From: Planctomycetaceae bacterium | Lineage (GTDB): Bacteria; Planctomycetota; Phycisphaerae; Phycisphaerales; SM1A02 | NCBI GenBank assembly: GCA_002685335.1 | Contig: NYWY01000040.1 | Location: 1 to 35,419 of the forward strand | Length of the DNA stretch: 35,419 bases | Direction of reading: 5' to 3' | Shown here: one piece after another, positions 1 to 8,144 of the stretch | Numbering within the stretch: position 1 is the first letter of the stretch | Layout of the letters: every line of letters begins with the position of its first letter | The notes under the pieces: model-generated | Told to the model about the DNA's origin: nothing | Database searches by the model: none | The model's input: the letters and a program-made list of their open reading frames with translations, nothing else | Translations under genes and position numbers: made by a program

Positions 1-2
1 AT

Positions 3-1007
3 GAGCGGGAAGTCGATGCGGTTCGCGCTCGAATCGACGGTCGTGGGATTCGAACGGCATTCGTCGGAGGCGGCACCCCGACCTTGCTTCCCCCCGAAGG
101 GCTGCGGCGGGTTCTTCAGGCCGTCGCGTCGCTGGGGCCGGGAGGCCGGATCGGGGAATTCACGGTGGAAGCCAACCCCGAGACCGTGTCCGAGGAGATC
201 GCGGACGCCCTGGTTCAGGGTGGGGTGGGACGGGTCAGCATCGGATGCCAGTCATTCGATCCCCGGCATCTGGAGACCCTCGAGCGTCACCATGATCCTG
301 AGAACGTGGGCCGGTCGGTGGGCAGGCTCCGGAGCGCCGGGATAGGCCGCCTGAATCTCGACCTCATCTTCGGGATCCCGGGCTCCACGCTCGATGACCT
401 CGCTCGGGACCTGGATCGAGTCCTCGAACTCGAGCCGGATCATGTCTCCTGCTACGGCCTGGTGTTCGAGCCGGGAACCCCGTTGGCGGAGAAGCAGCGA
501 CTGGGGCGAATCGAACCGATCGACCAGGACATCGAGGCCTCGATGTACGACCTCGTCCGCCGTCGCCTTTCGGAGGCTGGATTCGAGCATTACGAGATCA
601 GCAACTGGGCTCGACCCGGCGAAGCGTGCCGGCACAATCTGATCTATTGGAATCTCGGGCAGTGGGTGGCCCTCGGGCCGGCCGGTGCGGGCAACCTCAA
701 CGGCGTCCGCTATCGGAATCTTCCTCGTCTGGACGATTGGATCGACGGTGAGGGCCCATCGCCGGTGGTCGATGTCGATCGCCCGGACCGCAAGACCGCG
801 ATCGGCGAAACCCTGATGCTCGGACTCCGCCTGCGGGCGGGGCTCGCTCGGCACGTGGTGGCGCCGTTGCTCGAGGAAGACCCCGACCGAGCGAGGATCG
901 TCGCGGAACATCTGGCCGCCGGGCGTCTGGAATGGCGTGGTGATCGTCTGCGGATCAGCGAGGAGACCGTGATGCTCGCGGACGGGGTCCTCAGCGAGCT
1001 GGTGTGA
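3..1007 (+). CDS. hemW: HemW-like radical SAM protein (heme chaperone family), 5' end cut by the window
   Basis: The reading frame is open from the window edge (first full codon at base 3) to TGA at 1005-1007, so the N-terminus, including the CxxxCxYC radical-SAM iron-sulfur motif, lies outside. Visible family motifs, in order: FVGGGTPTLLP, SIGCQSFDP, NLDLIFGIPGST, SCYGLVFEPGTPL and YEISNWARPGEACRHN, followed by a YW. These are the signature blocks of the HemW (formerly oxygen-independent coproporphyrinogen oxidase-like) family; true HemN lacks this exact set. HemW is known to bind and deliver heme to respiratory enzymes, which would fit the neighbouring succinate dehydrogenase with its di-heme cytochrome, though that link is inference. 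The usual VQSF is CQSF here. An in-frame TTG at 84 is internal, because conserved sequence runs upstream of it. The gene is convergent with sdhB, 39 bases apart. Confidence 0.9.
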   Translation, partial: EREVDAVRARIDGRGIRTAFVGGGTPTLLPPEGLRRVLQAVASLGPGGRIGEFTVEANPETVSEEIADALVQGGVGRVSIGCQSFDPRHLETLERHHDPENVGRSVGRLRSAGIGRLNLDLIFGIPGSTLDDLARDLDRVLELEPDHVSCYGLVFEPGTPLAEKQRLGRIEPIDQDIEASMYDLVRRRLSEAGFEHYEISNWARPGEACRHNLIYWNLGQWVALGPAGAGNLNGVRYRNLPRLDDWIDGEGPSPVVDVDRPDRKTAIGETLMLGLRLRAGLARHVVAPLLEEDPDRARIVAEHLAAGRLEWRGDRLRISEETVMLADGVLSELV

Positions 1008-1046
1008 ATTCGGGCCCTGGTCCGTGTCTGGACGGCGCGAATCGGA

Positions 1047-1853
1047 TCAGCCGGTGAAGAATCGCTTGATCGAACGAACCGTGACCGCCCGGCCCATCGC
1101 GGCGATCGACTCGGTGAGCGGGATCTCCTTCGGGCACACCTTGACGCAGTTCTGGGCGTTTCCGCAGTCTCCGACGCCACCCATGCCGGACACCGCATCG
1201 ATTCGCTCGTCGGAGAGGATGCTGCCGGTTTCGTGGAGGTTGAAGTACCGGGCCTGACTGATGGCCTGGGGTCCGACGAAGGAGTCCTTCCAGGCCGACT
1301 CGTCCTCTTCCAGCGTGAACTGTGGGCAGGCCTCGAGACAGCAACCGCAGCTCATGCACTGGCTGAGCTGGTACCGAGTGAGCTGGGTCTTGGGCGATTC
1401 CATCGGTCCGGCCCCGAGGTCGTAGGTGCCGTCGATCGGCACCCAGGCGCGGACCTGGTCGAGGGCCGCGAACAGCCGGGCCCGATCCACCGCCAGGTCT
1501 CGGATCACCGGGAACGACGTCATGGGTTCGAGCGTGATGGTGTTCGAGTCGTCGATGATGTTTTCGATCAACGCGGTGCAACTCTGACGGACGCCGCCGT
1601 TGATGACCATGGTGCAGGCCCCGCAGACCTCTTCCAGGCAGCCCGAGTCGTAGACCACGGGGGTGGAGTCCGTGCCGTCGATGGTTCGGGGGTTGGCGGC
1701 GATCCACTGAAGGCACGAGATCACGTTGGCCCCGGTCGAGAAGGGAACGTCGAAGTCCTCCCAGCGGACGGGTTTGCCGGGTCCGTCCTGCCGCTTGATG
1801 CGGATGAGAACCGTCTGAGAATCGGCGGCGGACCGGTTTTTGGGGGCGACCAT
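1047..1853 (-). CDS. sdhB: Succinate dehydrogenase / fumarate reductase iron-sulfur subunit (Bacillus-type)
   Basis: This 268-residue protein is the electron-transfer subunit passing electrons from the flavin of SdhA to the membrane quinone site. The [2Fe-2S] ligands are C72, C77, C80 and C92 (CLEEVCGAC, then RQSC). The [4Fe-4S] motif is C166-x2-C169-x2-C172-x3-C176-P, and the [3Fe-4S] and remaining ligands are C230, C236 and C240 (DCGNAQNC, VCPKEIPL). The wording (CLEEVCGAC, PIDGTYDLG, CGNAQNCV) resembles the Bacillus subtilis, menaquinone-linked class rather than the E. coli class. ATG at 1853 is chosen because the ferredoxin domain begins about 15 residues later; no Shine-Dalgarno is evident. 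It lies away from sdhCA, separated by two opposite-strand genes and a terminator, so it must have its own promoter, presumably in 1854-2118. Confidence 0.95.
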   Translation of the reverse strand: MVAPKNRSAADSQTVLIRIKRQDGPGKPVRWEDFDVPFSTGANVISCLQWIAANPRTIDGTDSTPVVYDSGCLEEVCGACTMVINGGVRQSCTALIENIIDDSNTITLEPMTSFPVIRDLAVDRARLFAALDQVRAWVPIDGTYDLGAGPMESPKTQLTRYQLSQCMSCGCCLEACPQFTLEEDESAWKDSFVGPQAISQARYFNLHETGSILSDERIDAVSGMGGVGDCGNAQNCVKVCPKEIPLTESIAAMGRAVTVRSIKRFFTG

Positions 1854-2118
1854 GATGCTGCTCGCGTCAGGAAGGAAGATCGGGCCGGGGTCGGCGGATG
1901 GCCGGGGATCCGTATCGTAGCACGCCCCGGTCAGAAATCGATTCGCCGGGGAGGAGCCGGCGGTTTCGCCGTGGTCCCCCAGGAAGCCGACAGGTGGACT
2001 GGCGAGGCTGCATGGAATGGACGATAAACCCAGAGTCCGGTCTGGATGAAGTCTTCGGGCATGGCCCTCGGTCCGTCGGTCGGACGCCGGTCACGCCGGG
2101 AATCTCGGCGAAGAAACG
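1854..2118. other. Divergent intergenic region between sdhB and the UbiA-family gene
   Basis: This 265-base spacer has genes leaving in both directions, so it should hold two promoters. On the minus strand a TACGAT hexamer (plus-strand 1914-1919) could be a -10 box for sdhB with a leader of about 60 bases, but no good -35 box sits at the right spacing. I see no clear box for the plus-strand gene and no convincing hairpin. Long open frames crossing it on both strands have no recognisable content. Confidence 0.35.
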
Positions 2119-3075
2119 ATGCCCTTCGATCTCCTCAGGCTCATGCGTCCCCACGACTGGCTGAAGAACATCTTCATCCTGCCGGCGCTGATCTTCTCCC
2201 TGCCCGCCTTGTCCGAAGCGGACCGTGGGGGGGTCTTCTGGGACTGGATCGGGGATACCGCGGCCGTGATCCTCGCGTTCAGCCTGCTCGCGTCCGGCTT
2301 CTACGCCATCAATGACGCCCTGGATGTCGAACGCGATCGGTTGCACCCGCGGAAGCGGAATCGACCGATCGCCGCCGGCCGGGTCTCGCCCGTGGCCGGT
2401 ATCCGCCTGGGGGTGGTTCTGATCAGCCTGGGGCTGGTGGGAGGATTCTTCGTCGACTACGCGGTGGGCGGAGTGCTCTCCGGATACCTGCTCCTGCAGG
2501 TGCTCTACAACGCGGGCTTCAAGAGGGTGGCGATCGTCGATGCGGTGGTGTTGGCCACCGGATTCGCGATGAGGGCGACCGTCGGCGCGTTCGCGATCGA
2601 TCGGCCGGTCTCGACCTGGCTTCTGGGCTGTGTGTTCTTCCTGACGCTCTACCTCGCCTTCATCAAGCGGATGTGCGACCTCGCCGCCGCCCGCGCCGAG
2701 GACACCGGTTGGACGAGTCCGGCCGGCTACGACGATCGCTTCGAACTCAACTGGCTGCTCGGCCTGAGCGGCGTCACCGTCGTTCTTTGCTGGGTTCTCT
2801 ACACCTTGAGCCCTCACGCCGCGAGTCTCTTCGGCATCCGTGCTTCCGGCATGGCCCTGCTCACACCCTTCGTGGTGATCGTGGTGCACCGCTTCTACCG
2901 ACGTGCGAACAATGGCGAACGTGACAGCCCGACGGCGGCGATCCGAGAGGACCCGGTGATCTCGATCGCGCTCGGACTGTTCCTCCTCGGGCTCTTCGCC
3001 TGTCTCTATGCGCCCGGTGCGTCCGAAATCCTCGGTCGCCTGATCTATCCGGACAGCGGGGTCGGCGGCGGTTGA
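2119..3075 (+). CDS. UbiA-family prenyltransferase, decaprenyl-phosphate phosphoribosyltransferase-like
   Basis: A 318-residue polytopic membrane protein of the UbiA superfamily. It opens with RPHDWLKNIFILPAL. The first Asp-rich metal site is NDALDVERDRLHPRKRNRP with IAAGRVS after it, and a second conserved block is LYNAGFKRVAIVDAVVLATG. This pattern (RPxxWxKN, NDxxDxExDRxHPxKxxRPIAAG) is that of DPPR synthases such as mycobacterial Rv3806c, which move phosphoribose from PRPP to a polyprenyl phosphate, rather than that of quinone or heme prenyltransferases. About eight membrane segments follow. The next gene, a GT-C-like membrane protein 63 bases downstream, could use the lipid-linked pentose; that is inference. 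ATG 2119 has only a weak GAAGAA upstream. Alternative: another UbiA branch acting on a different acceptor. Confidence 0.82.
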   Translation: MPFDLLRLMRPHDWLKNIFILPALIFSLPALSEADRGGVFWDWIGDTAAVILAFSLLASGFYAINDALDVERDRLHPRKRNRPIAAGRVSPVAGIRLGVVLISLGLVGGFFVDYAVGGVLSGYLLLQVLYNAGFKRVAIVDAVVLATGFAMRATVGAFAIDRPVSTWLLGCVFFLTLYLAFIKRMCDLAAARAEDTGWTSPAGYDDRFELNWLLGLSGVTVVLCWVLYTLSPHAASLFGIRASGMALLTPFVVIVVHRFYRRANNGERDSPTAAIREDPVISIALGLFLLGLFACLYAPGASEILGRLIYPDSGVGGG

Positions 3076-3138
3076 TGCGCTCGCCCGTCCCTCGGATCGG
3101 CACCGAAGGCTCGCGTCGGATTGAAGGAAGGCGGTTTC

Positions 3139-4560
3139 GTGAACATGGTCGACCAAGGACCCAGGCCGGAGACCGAGTCGGTGGCGAAGGCCTTTCGTCG
3201 GCGTGGTTGGTGGCCGGGGATCCTCCTCGTGGGGTTCTTCCTGGCCCTGACCGCGGGGCCGGTGCTCTCCGGCGTCGATCGGCTTCCATCGAAATCGATC
3301 GACATGGATCGCAATCATGTGCCGGTGATCCGGGCCTTCGCCGCGGAATGGCCCGCGGTGGATGTTTCGGACTACGACAGTGCGACCACTCCGGGCATGC
3401 ATCTCCTTCTGGCGATGATGGCCAGTCTCTTCGGTGATTCCGAAACCCTGCTCCAGTCGATGAGCGTGCTCTTCGGCGGCCTCCTGGTCGGCGTGGCCTG
3501 GTGGTTCGCCGCCAGGTCGGTGGATGGAATCACGGCGGCGCTGTGCATTCTCCCTCTCGCGCTGTCGCCCTACGTTCTGGGGAACGCGATCTGGGTGATG
3601 ACCGATGATCTGGCCCTGGCCCTGGTGGCGATCACCGTCGGGGTGGCGGTCTTTCTCCCTCCCGGGGGCATGACTTCCGCGGGTTCGGGGCTCGCCCTGG
3701 TCTTTGGAGTGTTGGTTCGCCAGATCAACATCTGGGTCTGTGCCGTGGCCTGGATCGCCACCCTGCTGCCCTGGTCGAAGGTTCGACGTCATCTGCCGTT
3801 TCGTGATCGACTGGACCTCGAGGGTCGTCCGTTCGCCGCGGCCTCGATCTTCTCCCTGGCCATCCTGGCCGCGGTCGGAATTCTCATCGGTTTCGTCCTG
3901 CTCTGGGGCGGCCTGGTGCCGCCGCGATTCCAACCCGGGGGCGCGGGAGCGGCCCAGCATGCCGGTGGGCTTCAGACCGCCGTGCTGCCGTACGTGCTCA
4001 CGCTGTTCGGGATCTACGGGATCGCGGTCCTGCCGGGATTCCTCCAGGTCTGGATCGATGACGCCCTGGTTCGGCGTTCAAGCCTGCTGGGCCTCGCGAT
4101 CGGTCTCCTCGCCGGCCTTCTCCTGCCTTCGGTTCCCGGACTCGAATATGGGCGCAACGGTGGATGGCTCTGGAGTCTCGCCGCGTCCGGCCCGGTCGTC
4201 GCCGATCGCTCGCTGGTCCTCATCCTTGGGGCCACCCTCGGGGGACTGGTGTCGGGGACGTTCGTCGGGGCGCTGATCCGGGGGAGGCGGGGCCGAGCGG
4301 CGTTGCTCCTGGTCGGGTTCGCGATCAGTTTCGTGGCCGCCTACACCGCGAACGTCCAGGCATTCCAGCGGTATTTCGATCCTCCGGTGCTGCTCCTGCT
4401 CGGATGGGCCGCGGCGCTGACGGTGGGATCCCGCACCGATGCCGGGGTGATCACTCGGAACCGGGTGGTGTTCGTCGTGGGGGTCGCGGCGTTCATGCAG
4501 GCGGTCTTCGCGATCGCCACCATCTACCTGCCGCTGATCCGCGTCGCGGGTTCCGGGTGA
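3139..4560 (+). CDS. Polytopic membrane protein, possible GT-C glycosyltransferase
   Basis: A 473-residue protein with about ten hydrophobic segments. After a first membrane anchor (residues about 25-45) comes an outward-facing stretch with D and E residues and YDSATTPGMHLLL. This vaguely recalls the ALG10/GT-C pattern in which an acidic loop is followed by a TTxPG motif; the match is by eye and weak. GTG at 3139 is taken as the start because GGAAGG (3126-3131) sits seven bases before it; an ATG two codons later and a TTG six codons earlier are alternatives. It follows the DPPR-synthase-like gene on the same strand, suggesting a two-gene unit that makes and uses a polyprenyl-phosphate sugar. 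No catalytic residue can be assigned with certainty. Confidence 0.65.
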   Translation: MNMVDQGPRPETESVAKAFRRRGWWPGILLVGFFLALTAGPVLSGVDRLPSKSIDMDRNHVPVIRAFAAEWPAVDVSDYDSATTPGMHLLLAMMASLFGDSETLLQSMSVLFGGLLVGVAWWFAARSVDGITAALCILPLALSPYVLGNAIWVMTDDLALALVAITVGVAVFLPPGGMTSAGSGLALVFGVLVRQINIWVCAVAWIATLLPWSKVRRHLPFRDRLDLEGRPFAAASIFSLAILAAVGILIGFVLLWGGLVPPRFQPGGAGAAQHAGGLQTAVLPYVLTLFGIYGIAVLPGFLQVWIDDALVRRSSLLGLAIGLLAGLLLPSVPGLEYGRNGGWLWSLAASGPVVADRSLVLILGATLGGLVSGTFVGALIRGRRGRAALLLVGFAISFVAAYTANVQAFQRYFDPPVLLLLGWAAALTVGSRTDAGVITRNRVVFVVGVAAFMQAVFAIATIYLPLIRVAGSG

Positions 4561-4630
4561 ACCGTCGGGGAGATGGTGATCGGGATCGCTTTCTTCCCCG
4601 TCTCAAGGCACCGTCTCGAAGTTCGTGCGC

Positions 4631-4670
4631 GAAAAAGAACGCCCGGATCTCCTCGAGGGAGCATCCGGGC
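4631..4670 (-). terminator. Rho-independent terminator of sdhCA
   Basis: Read on the minus strand, an 8-bp GC-rich stem GCCCGGAT/ATCCGGGC (4641-4648 with 4663-4670) has an inner CTCC/GGAG extension and is followed by GTTCTTTTT. It lies 29 bases past the sdhA stop. There is no T-run on the plus-strand side, so it works for the minus strand. It shows that sdhCA transcription normally stops before reaching sdhB. Confidence 0.8.
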
Positions 4671-4698
4671 GATATCGACGGTGAGCCACGTGTCCTGG

Positions 4699-6582
4699 TC
4701 AGGCGCCGGCGGCCGCCGGGGTCTTCTTGTCCTTCGCCGGGGCGTGGGTCGTGGTGTAGTTGCGTTCTCGCGGAACCACCAGGCCGGTCTCGACCGATTC
4801 GTAGGAGAGTTCGGGCTGCTCGGAGGCGGGGTCGTATCGCGCAACGGTGGTGCGGAGGAAGTCCCCGTCGTTTCGAGTGGGGAAGTCCGTGCGGTAGTGG
4901 CTCCCGCGTGACTCTTTTCGGAGGATGGAGGCTTCGATCATGGCGTCGCCGATACGAAGCATGTCACCGACCGCTCGGGCGTAGGAGAGGTTCTGATTCG
5001 TCCAGAGACCGGTGTCCGAAAGTCTGATGTTGGCGTAGCGTTCGTGGAGTTCCGCCAGCTTGGCCCGGGCCTTCTCGAGTCTCGGCTCGCTCTTGACCAC
5101 CGTGCAGGCGGCGGTCATCTCTTCGCCCAGTTCCTTGCCGATCTCGTAGGGGTTCTCGGTTCCTTCGGACGCCACGAGATCCTCCACGATTCCTTCCTCC
5201 GCGACTCGGGCGGCATCGTAGATCGAGTTCTCGAGTTCGCTGACCGACTCCTCCTGACCGGAAACGTAGTTGACCACTCCGAGTCCGCAGAAAAGGCCGT
5301 CGAAGATGCAGGAGAGCAGGGCATTGGCGCCGAGTCGGTTCGCACCGTGGTACTGGTAGTTGACTTCACCGAAGGCATAGAGGCCTTCGATGCTGGTCAT
5401 CATGGAGTTGGGCGCGCCCGATTCCATGCCCCGCAGATCGGAGGAGGGGGTGTACGTCGTCCAGAGCCCGCCCATCGAATAGTGGACGCCGGGGAAGATC
5501 CGCATCGGGACTTCGGCCGGATCCTCGCCCACGAACTTCCGGTAGATCTCGACGATGCCGCCGAGCTTGCGTTCCAGATAATCACGATCGAGGTGGGTCA
5601 GGTCGAGGAACACCTGATTGCCGCCCGCGACTCCGAGACCCTGGTTGACGCAGACATCGAAGATCTCGCGGGTCGCGATGTCCCGCGGCACGATGTTTCC
5701 GTAGGCCGGGTACTTCTCTTCGAGGAAGTAGTACCGCTCCTCGGTCGGGATCTCCCGTGGATCGCGGGCGTCGCCCGCCGCCCGTGGGACCCAGACGCGA
5801 CCACCTTCACCGCGAGCGCTTTCGGACATGAGCCGCAGTTTGTCGGCCCCGGGGATCGCCGTGGGATGGACCTGGACGAACTCGGGATTTCCGTAGAGGG
5901 CACCCTCGCGGTAGCAGCGACTGGCGGCGGCGCCGGTGCAGATCACGGAGTTCGTGCTCTTGCCGTAGACCAGGCCGCATCCACCGGTCGCCATCACCAC
6001 GGCGTCGGCTCGGAAGGAGCGGATCTGCATGGTCCTCATGTCCTGGGCGACGATGCCGACGCAACGTCCCCCGTCCTCGACGATCGGCCGCAGGAACTCC
6101 CAATGTTCGTACTTGACCACTCGCTTCTCATGTTCCCAGCGACGGGTCTGCTCGTCGAGGGCGTAGAGCAGCTGCTGGCCGGTGGTCGCCCCTGCGAAGT
6201 GGGTTCGCTTGAAGAGCGAGCCGCCGAACAGGCGGAGATCCCGTCGTCCTTCGCTGGTCCGATTGAAGGGCACGCCCATTCGGTCCAGAAGATCGATGAT
6301 CCGAGGTGCCCAGTGAGTCATCTCGTAGACCGGGGGTTGGTGGGCGAGGAAGTCTCCGCCGTAGACCGTCTCGTCGAAGTGCTCGTATTCGGAATACCCC
6401 TGCTGACGAGCCACCTCGTTGCACGCGTTGATTCCACCCTGAGCGCACACGGAGTGTGACCGCTTGACGGGGACCAGCGAGAAAAGATCGACGGGGACGC
6501 CGCTTTCGGCCACTCGGACCGTGGCGGCAAGGCCGGCAAGGCCTCCTCCGACCACGATGACTCGGCGATTGTTGTGCTGCAC
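4699..6582 (-). CDS. sdhA: Succinate dehydrogenase / fumarate reductase flavoprotein subunit
   Basis: A 627-residue catalytic subunit that oxidises succinate to fumarate, with covalent FAD. The Rossmann nucleotide site VVGGGLAGL is at residues 10-18. RSHSVCAQGG carries the His (H43) expected to attach FAD. Substrate and FAD blocks HPTAIPG, SESARGEGGRV, HYSMGGLW and GANRLGANALL are intact. The sequence follows the Bacillus class closely (PAYGNIVPRDIATREIFDV). GTG at 6582 is the preferred start: CTCCT on the plus strand (6590-6594) gives AGGAG seven bases before it, and the FAD motif begins right after. An upstream ATG at 6717 would add 45 residues without homology. It lies 138 bases after sdhC. 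The C-terminus ends in a short Lys/Ala-rich tail. Confidence 0.96.
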   Translation of the reverse strand: MQHNNRRVIVVGGGLAGLAATVRVAESGVPVDLFSLVPVKRSHSVCAQGGINACNEVARQQGYSEYEHFDETVYGGDFLAHQPPVYEMTHWAPRIIDLLDRMGVPFNRTSEGRRDLRLFGGSLFKRTHFAGATTGQQLLYALDEQTRRWEHEKRVVKYEHWEFLRPIVEDGGRCVGIVAQDMRTMQIRSFRADAVVMATGGCGLVYGKSTNSVICTGAAASRCYREGALYGNPEFVQVHPTAIPGADKLRLMSESARGEGGRVWVPRAAGDARDPREIPTEERYYFLEEKYPAYGNIVPRDIATREIFDVCVNQGLGVAGGNQVFLDLTHLDRDYLERKLGGIVEIYRKFVGEDPAEVPMRIFPGVHYSMGGLWTTYTPSSDLRGMESGAPNSMMTSIEGLYAFGEVNYQYHGANRLGANALLSCIFDGLFCGLGVVNYVSGQEESVSELENSIYDAARVAEEGIVEDLVASEGTENPYEIGKELGEEMTAACTVVKSEPRLEKARAKLAELHERYANIRLSDTGLWTNQNLSYARAVGDMLRIGDAMIEASILRKESRGSHYRTDFPTRNDGDFLRTTVARYDPASEQPELSYESVETGLVVPRERNYTTTHAPAKDKKTPAAAGA

Positions 6583-6720
6583 GAGGGGACTCCTGAACTC
6601 GACGTGGGCGTGATTGCCATCCTGCGGTTCGCGGGCGGGGGCCGGGCGGATGCCTTCAAGACCCAGCCGATTCGAACGTTGCTCTGATCCTAGGAACCGT
6701 TCGGACCCCGGCGACACCGG

Positions 6721-7506
6721 TCAGCCCGGGTTGTGGGCGATCTCCGATTCCATCACCGGGGTCTCTTTCATTTTCATTTCGTTTTCCACGATCTCGGCCT
6801 TTTCGGGGTTGAGCGTCGCGAATCCGACGATCGCGGTGACGCTGGCGGCCGCCAGTCCCATCCCGATGCCCGCACACGCGTAGCCCCAGCGTTGCTGGGA
6901 CGTCGCGCTGATGGTGAGGCCCCAGGTGATCGCGGCGGTCCAGAGACCGTTGGCGAAGTGGAAGACGATCGAGAGCACGCAGACCAGGTAGAAGACCGCG
7001 GCGAAGTTTCCCCAGGCTCCATCCTGGAAGTGGATCGCGGTCGAACTTGCCGCGTGTTCCGGATCGAAGGGGGGCATGAGCCCCCAGAAACTCCAACCCC
7101 ATCGCAGCGAGGCGACGTGCATGAAGATGAAGACGAACGCGATGTAACCGGTGATCCTCTGCCAGGAGTACCGCCAGTTCGACTGGTAGGAGTAGCGGTT
7201 GGTGTTGAATCGTCCGGTGCGGGCGAAATACACGCCCAGTACGGCGTGGAAGCCCAGAGGCAACCAGAGTCCGAAGACCTCGATCAGCAGGAGGGCCGGC
7301 AACGAGTGGATGAAGTCCACTTCGTGCTGGAAGGTCTCCACACCGCCCGCGACATCGCCCCCGTATCCCAATCGGCCCCAGACGATCGATGAGTTCGTCG
7401 TGAGGTGGGGGATCAGGAACAGGCCGATCGGAAAGATGCCCGACAGCGAGTGGAGCCTGCGAAGCAGGAGGTAGTGGCGGTCGATGAAGCTGTGCTCGTT
7501 GGTCAC
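6721..7506 (-). CDS. sdhC: Succinate dehydrogenase cytochrome b558 subunit (class B, di-heme)
   Basis: A 261-residue membrane anchor with five hydrophobic helices. RRLHSLSGIFPIGLFLIPH, LPLGFHAVLG, FIFMHVASLRW and LSIVFHFANGLW line up with B. subtilis SdhC, giving candidate axial heme ligands H34, H87, H130 and H183 for the two hemes. This class couples succinate oxidation to low-potential quinone, usually menaquinone, using one anchor protein instead of SdhC plus SdhD. It is longer than the Bacillus protein (about 202 residues) because of an insert of some 30 residues after the fourth histidine-bearing block region (about 140-168) and a charged C-terminal tail. The start is GTG at 7506, with GAGG nine bases upstream on the minus strand. 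It leads the sdhCA unit; the DUF1844 gene lies 60 bases further upstream on the same strand. Confidence 0.94.
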   Translation of the reverse strand: MTNEHSFIDRHYLLLRRLHSLSGIFPIGLFLIPHLTTNSSIVWGRLGYGGDVAGGVETFQHEVDFIHSLPALLLIEVFGLWLPLGFHAVLGVYFARTGRFNTNRYSYQSNWRYSWQRITGYIAFVFIFMHVASLRWGWSFWGLMPPFDPEHAASSTAIHFQDGAWGNFAAVFYLVCVLSIVFHFANGLWTAAITWGLTISATSQQRWGYACAGIGMGLAAASVTAIVGFATLNPEKAEIVENEMKMKETPVMESEIAHNPG

Positions 7507-7566
7507 GGGGCTTTGCCTCGAGGAACAGGGGCGGGTTCGTCAGACCCGGGTCGGACGGATACCGGA

Positions 7567-8031
7567 TCAGGGTTCTTGGATTCGCAGGTCCGGCGGGGGC
7601 GATGCAGGGTCGCCACCGGGAATCTGGCCTCCGGGCTGGCCTTGCTGGGCCACGATCTGCGCGATCTGGACGAATCGAGATCGGAGTTCGGTGACGACCT
7701 TGTTGATCTCCGAGGTCTCTTCTTCGCTGAGGTTGCCCGCCGTCTTCTCCTCCAGCACGCCGAGGAGGTCGATGGCGAACTTCGCACCGGGGAGGTCGAC
7801 CACCACGCCGCCGGAATCCGGATCGGTGTAGGCGCCCAGGCCCATGATCGCCTGAGAGGCGAGAAGACCCATCAGCGACTTGAAATCGGCAGGAGGCATC
7901 TCGCCCGGAGCGGGCGCGGTCCCGGCAGCTTCGGTCTTCTTCGCGGCGTCGGCGGCCAATCGTTCCTTCTCCGCCTGGGCCTCGGCTTTCCAGTCGCTGT
8001 CGATATGAAGTTTGGGGGTCTCGTCAGACAT
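7567..8031 (-). CDS. DUF1844 family protein
   Basis: A 154-residue soluble protein. The N-terminus (PKLHIDSDWKAEAQAEKERL) is a charged helix followed by an Ala/Pro linker. The family core is DFKSLMGLLASQAIMGLG, then AKFAIDLLGVLEEKTAGNL and the helical SEEETSEINKVVTELRSRF. This layout is characteristic of DUF1844, a small family of unknown function widespread in planctomycetes and other bacteria. The tail is Gly/Pro/Gln-rich. ATG 8031 is preferred because family members begin just before the PK-I-xDDDWK block and GGAG stands nine bases upstream; ATG 8076, preceded by GGGAGGAG at twelve bases, is possible and adds 15 residues. It may be co-transcribed with sdhC. Confidence 0.8.
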   Translation of the reverse strand: MSDETPKLHIDSDWKAEAQAEKERLAADAAKKTEAAGTAPAPGEMPPADFKSLMGLLASQAIMGLGAYTDPDSGGVVVDLPGAKFAIDLLGVLEEKTAGNLSEEETSEINKVVTELRSRFVQIAQIVAQQGQPGGQIPGGDPASPPPDLRIQEP

Positions 8032-8132
8032 GGCCGAATGCTCCGATGGAGGGCCTGGATGGGTTGAATCGTTCATTGTACGGGGCGGCTCCTCCCGCCG
8101 CCCTCCCCGGGGCGAAGAGTAGGTTCCGATAC

Positions 8133-8138
8133 TAGGAT
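8133..8138 (+). promoter_or_regulatory. TANNNT box (TAGGAT) six bases before the GTG start, probable -10 of a leaderless mRNA
   Basis: TAGGAT lies six bases before the start codon at 8145, where a Shine-Dalgarno would otherwise be. There is no purine-rich ribosome-binding site. The same arrangement is seen before genes at 12294, 20227 and 33108. A -10 box at this distance would start transcription at or next to the start codon. No clear -35 box is visible. Confidence 0.5.
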
Positions 8139-8144
8139 GTCGGG

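Noticed and set aside
1008..1046. Terminator between hemW and sdhB
   Set aside because: A GTCC/GGAC stem is visible, but it is short and no T-run follows on either strand.
1867..3960. 697-codon open frame on the minus strand
   Set aside because: It is antisense to the UbiA-like and GT-C-like genes, is dominated by R, G, E, H, Q and P without any motif, and arises because codon bias of high-GC genes leaves the opposite strand free of stops.
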